DNA of 64,000 nt from Dipteronia dyeriana (taxonomy: Eukaryota > Streptophyta > Magnoliopsida > Sapindales > Sapindaceae). The stretch covers positions 8,874,413 through 8,938,412 of the forward strand of contig CM065301.1 of the NCBI GenBank assembly GCA_032871835.1. Direction: 5' to 3'. Below the pieces are notes generated by a model. The model did not search any database, was not told where the DNA came from, and was given only the letters and a program-made list of their open reading frames with translations. Each line of letters starts with the position of its first letter. Position 1 is the first letter of the stretch. A program made the position numbers and the translations under genes. Positions 56,215-64,000 of the stretch are shown here, in pieces.

Positions 56215-58265
56215 AGGAAGAATAATGAAGCTTCTAAACACCTTATGAGCTTTGGACAAGCATAAAAGCCTAATCTAAAGCATTTTCACATTTGGGGATG
56301 TCCAGCTGAGGCAAGGCCTTACAAGCCACATGAAAAGAAATTGGACTCCAAAACTGTGAGCAACTACTTCATTGGCTACTCTGAGCGATCAAGGGGCTAT
56401 AAGTTTTATGATCCCACACTTCGGTCAATTTTTGAAACGGGAATTGCAACATTTTTTTAGGATGTTGAGTTTGGGGGGAGAAATAAGGTTTGGGTACTCA
56501 ACCAGATAATGTTGAACAACCCTCCATTCAAGATGAGGTAATTGTTCCTGATGAACAAACTCAACAACCTCAAGAACCAGTGTCATTAAAGTGATCCACT
56601 AGAGAAAAGAGAAATGTTATTCCGGACGATTTTTACGTATTTCTCTAAGAACATGAGGAAAACATTGGAATGATGGAAAATGATCCAATCAATTTCCATC
56701 AAGCCATGCAGGATTCCAACTCTCAAAAGTGTATTAATGCCATGAATGAGTAGCATAAGTCTATGCAAGACAATAAAGTTTGGGTACTTGTCCCATTACC
56801 AGAAGGTGCGAAGCCCATTGGTTGTAAATGAATATTTAAAACCAAGGGGATTCGTAAGGTAATGTGGAAAGGTATAAAGCTCGTCTTGTAACTCAAGGCT
56901 TTACCTAAAAGAAAGGGACTGACTATAAAGAGACTTTCTCTCTGGTTTTGAACGAAAGACTCTTTTAGGACAATCATGGCATTTGTTGCATATTTTGATA
57001 TTGAGCTTCATCAGATGGATGTCATGACGGCGTTTCTCAATGGTGACATTGATAAAACAATTTATATGGTGCAACCAGAAAACTTTGAGTCAGGAGACCC
57101 AAAGAATATGGTTTGCAAATTGACAAAATCCATTTATGGACTCAAGCAAGCTTCCCATAAGTGGTACCATAAGTTTCATCAAGTGATTATCTCGTTTGGT
57201 TTTGAGATAAACATTGTTGATAATTGTGTGTATCACAAATTTAGTGGGAGTAAGCACATATTCCTGGTTTTATATGTCGATGACATACTGCTTGCCACAA
57301 ATGATATAGGCATATTACATGAAACCAAGAGATTTCTATCAAAGAATTTTGAGATGAAAGATCTTGGTGACGCCTCTTTTGTATTAGAGATTCAGATACA
57401 ACGAGATCGTTCTCATGGTATTCTTGGATTATCACAAAGGAGCTATATCGATACAGTGCTCAAAAGGTTTGGCATGCAGGACTGCAAACCAGGTGACACC
57501 CCCGTCGCTAAGGGAGACAAGTTCAGTCTCAACCAGTGCCCTAAAAGTAACCTTGAAGTTAAGGAAATGCAGAAGATTCCATATGCATCAGCTGTAGGGA
57601 GTCTAATGTATACTCAGGTGTGTACGCGTCCTGATATTGCGTACATTGGTGGTATGTTAGGCAGATATTTAAGTAACCCTGTAATGGATCATTGGATAGC
57701 AGCCAAGCGGGTTATGAGGTATTTGAAGAGAACAAAAGATTACATGCTCATATATAGGAGATCGGATCAATTTGAGATCATAGGTTATTCCGACTCCGAT
57801 TTTACTGGATGTCAAGACAGTAGGAGATCCACATCAGGCTACATATACATGTTGGCTGGTGGAGCTATATCTTAGAAGAGTGCCAAACAGACACTCATAG
57901 CTTTTTACATCATGGCAGCAGAGTTTGTAGCATGCTATGAGGCATCCAACCATGGAATATGGCTGCGGAAGTTTGTCACTGGGCTGCGCATTCTGGAGGG
58001 TGTTGAAAGACCACTCAAACTATATTGTGACAATAAGTCAGCAGTGCTATATTCTAACAACAACAAGAGCTCATCTAAGTCAAAGCATATTGACATTAAG
58101 TTCCTAGTTGTGAAGGAAAGAGTACAGAGTGGACATATATCCATAGAGCACATTGGGACAAACTCCATGATAGCAGATCCGCTTACAAAAGGATTACCAC
58201 CCAAGGTCTTTCATGAGCACACTGCTCATATGGGTGTTATTTTGTGTGAGGATATCACATTATAG
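56215..58265 (+). pseudogene. Copia element B: integrase tail, RT and RNase H
   Basis: Directly after gag comes the integrase C-terminal part (HFHIWGCPAEARPYKPHEKK, YFIGYSERSRGYKFYDPTLR, about 56280-56440). A linker with stops and the RT start (KVWVLVPLPEGAKPIGCK, about 56780) broken near 56830 and 56940 follow. An intact 299-codon stretch (56976-57875) holds MDVMTAFLNGDI, SIYGLKQASHKWYHKFHQVI, active site FLVLYVDDILLA and DIAYIGGMLGRYL. A TAG follows GGAIS (57875). RNase H is open at 57912-58265 (LYCDNKSAVLYSNN, HIDIKFLVVKERVQ). Protease and the integrase core are absent. Confidence 0.87.
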
Positions 58266-58696
58266 TGGGAGTTTGTATAATTATGTATTGTATTGCTCTA
58301 TATTTTTATTTTGGATATATTTATGCATTTATGTATTTGGATATTTATCTGATCGGAAATAAAGTATTCAGTTAATTACACTCTGTTACACTGAGTTAGG
58401 TTTTGATCTCACTAAGGAATAAAGTAGGACCAGTTGTAATAGATATGTATAGATCACATTGCATGTAATTTCCATGCTACGCATCCATGATTGATATATA
58501 TCATTTGGTTATGTTAGTATATGTGACCATTGATGGGTTTAGTTACGCTAAATGTGATGAAAGCCGATTTGATCCTATGTTGGCATAATCAATGGACGAG
58601 ATTGTTTGGATATACCATAAAATTGTGATAGCAAAGTTTTAGAGCTCATAAAGTCATACACATTTGTAAAGTTACATATGTGGCCTAGTGGAAGAT

Positions 58697-59237
58697 TGTT
58701 GGAAAATTCCATCATATGGGGCCACACATGTGAACATTAAATGTGTTGTGCCATCTTTTGGTTAAGCCTAAATTAAAGTGATCTAATTAAGATATAAAGT
58801 ATTAAGGCTTAAGGGTATAATTGTCATGAAATTAATGTGTAGATACCAGTGTGCTATTTTTAATTTGTTGAGGGGCCGAATTAGAAATAACCAATATATA
58901 ATAATTTGATTATTATATATATATTTAGGGTTATTGTCCCCAAATTACATGATACTTTTAGTTTTCTCTGTATCTCATCAACAGAGCAAATAGAATACAG
59001 TAAGGTTCATAAAGGTCGTGATAATTTGGAAGATCACAACCCGTTCACAAATCTCCAGCAATGGATTCAGGTACGCTTCCGCTTTCTAGATTTAATTATT
59101 TTCTCTTGAATTGATATGGGTTATGTTATATAGTTTAAGGTTTGATTAAGTATGTATAGAAACATGTTTAGGTTAAACATCTGGATTATTTTTGTGCCTA
59201 AGCATGTTATAGTTTTGTGTTAATCGAATTCCTTACA
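58697..59237 (+). repeat. 3' LTR of copia element B
   Basis: Same length as the 5' LTR. It is preceded by a purine-rich CTAGTGGAAGAT as polypurine tract and followed by a run of A. Confidence 0.92.
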
Positions 59238-59350
59238 AAAAAAAAATCAACTGTTTAATAAAAAGACACAAAAACGACGACTGTCTCACCTGACGAAAGT
59301 GATGGCAACAACAACGGGGTTGAGGAGACGAACGAAAATGACGAGTCTTT

Positions 59351-60431
59351 GGGCCCGTCCTGTAAGCGTTTTTCAGTTGCAGTTTTTTTGAAAATAAAAA
59401 TAAAAATGAAAACAATATTTTTAGTTTCATTTTCGAATTCTGAAAACGCGTCTAGTAGCAAATAATGAAAGCTGTATTTTGAAAATGAAAACGAAAAAAA
59501 CGCGTCTGGTAGGTTAACCGAAAACTATCAAAAATTGAAATATCAATTTTAGTATTTTGTTTAATATCATTACAACGATAAACAAATTGATTAAATAATT
59601 AACTAATATAATTTTTTTATTGTAATTTTTAAATTAAACAAAATTAACACATCAAAAATTAATTCAAAAAAACATATAAAAAAAATGAATTAATCAAAAC
59701 TAAACTCTTAAATTAAAAATAACTAATTATAATATATATATATATATATATATTAAAAATTATTTTATTTTTTATATATGAAATGTTATTATATTTTTTA
59801 TATTATATTTTTATATATAACAATACATAATATATGACATTATATCCTATATAAATATATAATATTTTATATTATATTTATATATATAATATTATTATAT
59901 TAATTATATATATATATATATTATAGAATATTATTTCATAATATTTACATAATTATAAAATATTATATATTATTACTATATAATATAATATATATATTCT
60001 ATATTATTATATTCTTTATATATTATTATTTTACAATATTATTGATTAATTTTATATATTATAGAATACATAAAATATATTATATATAAAATATTATAAT
60101 ATATATATAATAATTATTAATATTTATATATATGAGGGGCATTTTGGTAATTTAAAAATCTTGTTCCGTCTTGTCCTAGTCATATCAAATGTATAATATT
60201 ACAAATGATAGTTTAAGATTTTTTTTAATATAAAAAAAGTGAAAAACAAAATAAAAAACAAAAACGAAAAACGAAAAACAATTATTTTGTGTTTTTCAAA
60301 TCTTTTACTTTTAACACTGGTTTTGTTTTTCATTTTTTTTTTTTCGAAAATAAAACGAAAAACGGTTAACGAACGCGTTTTTGAAAAATAAAAACGAAAA
60401 CGGACTGAAAAATAGCTGCAAGACGGGGCCT
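59351..60431. mobile_element. AT-rich non-autonomous DNA transposon-like element
   Basis: Inverted ends: GGGCCCGTCCTGTAAGCGTT on the left; the right end, read inward, is AGGCCCCGTCTTGCAGCTAT followed by TTTTCAGTCC, mirrored on the left by TTTTCAGTTGC. The interior is extremely AT-rich (59560-60130) with nested ATATAT tracts and mirrored blocks of AAACGAAAA/TTTTCGTTTT. There is no coding. The ends resemble hAT-like GGGCCCGTTTGG termini, but a target duplication is not evident. Confidence 0.55.
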
Positions 60432-60885
60432 TTATTTTTGAAATTCACGTTTTAGTTTGCTCAATGAATTGAAGGCATATTGGTTTTTAGGTTTTCGTGA
60501 GTTTAGATTTATATTTAATTTTATGATTTGTTATTTTGAATGGACATGTTTGTGGTATTGTATATTTAGAATTTTTTAGATTCCTCATTTTTGTCTCGTT
60601 CTCAACTTTGTGCTAAAAAAAACTTAAATTATAAAATAGGTGTTATTCCCACCAAAGGCTCCTCATTTGGTGCTATTTATATGAACCCGCAACCTCGTTC
60701 CACAAGTATAAGAGGTTTATCACTAAACCAATATCATCTCATCATATTTTTCTTTTAATGGAGAGAAAGTTTCAAAAAAAAAAAACACCCTCTAAGATTG
60801 TGCGATTTTCTAATGAAGTAAAAACTTAATCTTTAAGTTCTCGGTCAAAAACAGGAGGTTTATACTAAATCGTGAAACACTTATA
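60432..60885. other. Intergenic
   Basis: AT-rich, nothing supported. Confidence 0.5.
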
Positions 60886-62471
60886 GGGTGTATTGGATTG
60901 GGATTTTAATAGATAATTTTGAGGTGTAAGGATTTTATGGATTTGTAAGACTACTAGGATTATTATGATTGTTAGGATTATATTTGGACTATTATGATTA
61001 TATGGACTAGACTTTTAGGATTTTGAAAAAGTCTTTGGAGTTTATTTATAAATTATTAGAATAATCTAGATTTTATTTCAAGACTTTTTGGCTTCAATTT
61101 TCAGCCCAAGTTTCAGCGCTCTATAATCTTGTTGGGTGTAGTCACTAAACAATAAAAATTGAATAAAAAAAACATATATAAGCTATGAAGAGAAGTAATA
61201 TAATTTTGATATACCACCAACCAACACATAACCTTCAACTGGTTTATATGGTATAGAAAATGTCACCATATGAAATAAATATAATAACCAATAACAAATC
61301 CTCCACTGCCTCACTAGAAATGACATGAAACATGGAAAAACAATAGCTTGAACATTGAAGTATTTCCGTTTGGCTTGTTAGACTTCATTAATTCATATAT
61401 TATCAAACTTCAATATTCACCACTCTTTAATCTCTTTTTTTTTTTTTCTGTAGTGGTGTGTAGAGTATATGTCCTCTTTTCATGTTAGTGAATAGTGATA
61501 GATGATTCTAGTATGGTGAGATGAGTTGATATACAGACTATACATGTATTTGTTAAATTTGGAGAGTCGGGGCATGACAAGAATTTTTTTAATATAAATG
61601 TAAATAACAAAAAAAAAATCATATATAAGATTTAATTATACATATTAAAAAAAAGTTCAACGAGTGCTTGCTCTCGACAGGTTTCAGTATACCCTTCCAT
61701 TATCAGATTTCAAAAAAAAAAAAACATGTATCTAAATTTTATAGAAATATGGTTTTATGCGGGACCCATATTTTTTTAACTCACTCAGGCAATAAATCAA
61801 TAGAAATGTTGATCATCTTCTTTTATAAAAATCAACTTCTACTTTATCTTCACCTTTTGGCTTTTTGCCAAATGCATCTTTTATAGATGTAGATAAATCA
61901 TTTGATCAATTTTTACTAGTGATCTTAAAGATTTTAGATTCCAGTGGTAGTGGTGAGATCATGGAATCTAGTATAAAACTATTTTTAACTCACAGAGACA
62001 TTTTATCGGTTATTTGGTACTCAACTTTCAAGTTTAGTTTTATGTTGTCTTTTGCATGTCTGACCGCCACATTTATTATATACCAATATACTCACCAAAT
62101 ATCTGAAATTATATAAAAAGCTTGAAAAGCATTTAGAGAATGGGCAAGACAATTTTAGATTCAAACTATTTATACATATCACTAAAAAGTTTAAAAAATC
62201 TATTTTATAATGGAATTCTAAAAATATTGATCTCAATTCAATACCAACAGACAGCTTTTTAAAAATCTAGATTCAATACTACAAGATAATATGAACTTCT
62301 TCAAAAAAAGTCTTAAAAGTTTAGATCAAATACCATAAGACAATATAGACATTTTTAAAAAATCTTAAAAGTTTCGATCGAATACCACCAGACCTATCTA
62401 TTTTATCAAACCAATACTACTCGATTTTTACTTTCTTAAATTGTCTAATAAAATCTTAAAACGGTACACCC
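60886..62471. mobile_element. Possible 1.6-kb non-autonomous DNA element
   Basis: The left end GGGTGTATTGGATTGGGATT continues TTAATAG. The right end, read inward, is GGGTGTACCGTTTTAAGATT continuing TTATTAG. Near the right end (62225-62400) a unit of about 50 bp containing CAATACCAxxAGAC, TTTTTAAAAA and TCTTAAAAGTTT is repeated three to four times. No coding frame is convincing. The target duplication is unclear. Confidence 0.45.
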
Positions 62472-62864
62472 TTTTAAGTTTTCTTTATCCTAGTAGTGAA
62501 AGCTGAGATATTTAGATTTATTTTTTGCTATAGAATAAAATGAAGATTTTGTACTTATCTTGCAAAACTCAAGAATGGACTATAACTTGCTAAATAAAAA
62601 ATATAATATAATGAAGCTAACAAATGTAAATTATAGATGCAACAGTAGGAATAAGAATATTTTTCTCATCAAAAGTTTTAACTGTATTGTTACACACAAT
62701 TGTCATCTCTGCCATTCAATAAGTAAAAAATATATATTGACCACGATAAAGCTACATTTGTAATAAGTTCCTGAGACAAGCCCAACTATTTTGATTCTCC
62801 AACAATAAATTCACAACCCTGATGAAAAGATGTGTAGCAACACTGAAAGGGTTTCAAGAGACTC
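62472..62864. other. Spacer and 3' flank of MYB gene
   Basis: AT-rich; no separate gene. It may contain the 3' UTR of the gene that ends at 62865. Confidence 0.5.
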
Positions 62865-64000
62865 TCAATCATGTTGTTGGCTGATAATATCTACTATTGC
62901 AGGTCTGCTATTATAGGCCTCTCTTGCTTCAAGTACATCTTCACAGTATCTTTGGGAGAGAATTTCTACCTGTTCAGCAAATGACTTGTTCCCATAAGGA
63001 CCCAAGTGGTTGACCATTTGGTTCCATATCTTTCTACAATTATCTCCAGGCCTATGCTCAAGAAGATTGTCCCAGTCCACATCGTCAATGTGGCAAGCAT
63101 CGAAACCAGAAAGTGCATTCACCAGATGGTAGTCATCAAAGTCTGACCATTTACCTTCTTTAACAAGAGGTGAAGATAATTGATCATACCATTTGAGGCA
63201 GCAAAGTGCATTGTTTTGGGTAGCCAACTTTTCACTTATTGCCTCCCAACCGATATTATCTCGCAACATTCCATGCTTAGATTTCTTTTCCTCAGAAGCC
63301 CTCATTCGCAGGTCTGAATTCACCAAGTCAAACAAATTCCGGTACTCCCCTTGGGACCATGGTCCCAACTTCCTATTGGGAAATTTTATTCTCCTCCATG
63401 CATCCTTCACGTGATGTCTATGCTTGCCAAGACTTGAAGCCAACTTCTTCCAGCGAGATCCATGTTTCTCATGGAACTTCTTGACAAATTCTAATTCTTC
63501 AGGGCTCCATTTATGATTTTCACCTCTTTCAAATATAATATGAGCTCGACAGTAGATACTCTTACGAGGCTTCCAGGGTAGGGCTGTTGCTATTTCCTTC
63601 CAGCAGTTTTAGTTTCAGGATGAGATCTACAATTCAAGACCATGTCTAGACCTTCTTCACCTAATCCACACGCCTCTAAGTAGCTTAAAACAGCCTTTTT
63701 TAACATCTCATTTTCTTCTTCAGAGAATCGCTTACCACGCACTAAGCCAGCAGGTGGAGGGAAAACCTCTACATCATCAGAAAAACTTACTTTCTTAGAT
63801 GACTTTTTCTGTGTACGATTTTTAGCCATCACATCACCGCTATGATTCTTTTTTCTCTTCTTTTTCTTTCTTGAATTATCAACATTTTCCAACATTTTTT
63901 CATCTGACTGCTCCCTATCTTTTCCAGCTTCTGCATCAGTTATATCTTCCACTTCTGCGAATTCAACCCCATTGTCCCTCTTGTGTTTCTTCTTTTTCTT
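62865..64000 (-). CDS. MYB-domain protein, REB1/TTF1-like (RNA polymerase I termination factor-like), 5' end outside window, one frameshift
   Basis: Coding runs from the window edge leftwards. Lys-rich nuclear-type N-terminal stretches (KKKKRKKNHS near 63870) are followed by GLVRGKRFSEEENEMLKKAV (about 63760). At about 63607 one base is missing in an A run: the frame reads ...NCRSHPETKTAGRK* and the homologous continuation NCWKEIATALPWKPRKSIYC lies one frame away. Downstream are tandem MYB/SANT repeats: HKWSPEELEFVKKFHEKHGS with HVKDAWRRIKF, then LGPWSQGEYRNLFDLV, and GKWSDFDDYHLVNALSGF with DVDWDNLLEHRP, ending IVDIISQQHD. The family binds rDNA terminator-like sites in yeast and animals; in plants its role is poorly defined. 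The frameshift may be a real lesion or a sequencing error. Confidence 0.8.

Larger units (their letters stand above)
53600..59237 (+). mobile_element. Ty1/copia element B, internally deleted, both LTRs present
   Basis: LTRs at 53600-54140 and 58697-59237 are each 541 bp (TGTTGG...TTACA). The PBS reads TGGTATTAGAGCC, and gag (N-terminal), integrase tail, RT and RNase H follow. By eye I count about 18 substitutions between the LTRs (about 3%). No clean 5-bp target duplication is visible (AATAT left, AAAAA right), which may reflect decay or recombination between copies. It has the same deletion from the Gag zinc knuckle to the integrase core as the element at 18543-24070. Confidence 0.9.

Noticed and set aside
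53595..59242. Target-site duplication of copia element B
   Set aside because: Left AATAT and right AAAAA do not match; no shift of the ends by one or two bases repairs this.
61865..62116. Small hydrophobic plus-strand frame near the MYB gene
   Set aside because: AT-rich DNA inside a putative DNA element; no start context, family or conservation supports it.

Overview
The window is nuclear DNA from a flowering plant, most likely a eudicot. The evidence is AT-rich intergenic DNA, split genes with GT-AG introns, TCP and MYB-type plant genes, and dense Ty1/copia and Ty3/gypsy LTR retrotransposons, a LINE and MITEs. I cannot name the species. Nothing bacterial is present (no operons, CRISPR or IS elements), and I recognised no tRNA or rRNA gene.

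Layout: (1) 378-9470 is a complete minus-strand Ty3/gypsy element of Tat/Grande type with 5-bp target duplications (ACTTT). It keeps gag and a mutated protease, has lost reverse transcriptase and integrase, and carries a 91-bp tandem repeat and an oppositely oriented multi-exon gene. (2) 10.2-38.1 kb is a tandem array of TCP transcription-factor units. One gene is intact (10935-11489), one has a single stop (17741-18286), and two are wrecks (about 36950-37362 and 37921-38065). Transposons have stretched the array: a copia pol fragment (13556-15275), MITEs, an internally deleted copia element (18543-24070) and an 11.6-kb Athila-type gypsy element (24605-36174, target duplication ATACT). (3) The Athila-type element carries, between integrase and its 3' LTR and in the sense direction, an intact intronless LONELY GUY (LOG) cytokinin-activation gene (27188-27940), preceded by a broken ORF I do not recognise. 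This is the most striking item in the window. (4) 38.4-46.4 kb is a graveyard of LTR remnants, a Tat-like LTR plus gag start, a 5'-truncated LINE with poly(A), a perfect 74-bp tandem duplication and a MITE. (5) 48254-52238 is an apparently intact nine-exon minus-strand PIG-A gene (GPI-anchor biosynthesis). (6) 53600-59237 is a second internally deleted copia element of the same subfamily as the one at 18543-24070, followed by two AT-rich DNA-transposon-like elements. (7) 62865-64000 is the 3' part of a MYB-domain gene resembling plant REB1/TTF1-like (RNA polymerase I termination factor) proteins. It has a one-base frameshift and runs off the window.

Only PIG-A, the first TCP gene, the MYB-type gene (unless its frameshift is real) and the transposon-borne LOG look like candidate functional genes. 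The remaining coding sequence is retroelement or decayed copies. Element ends, splice sites and target duplications were read by eye. Family names rest on recognised motifs, not on database searches.
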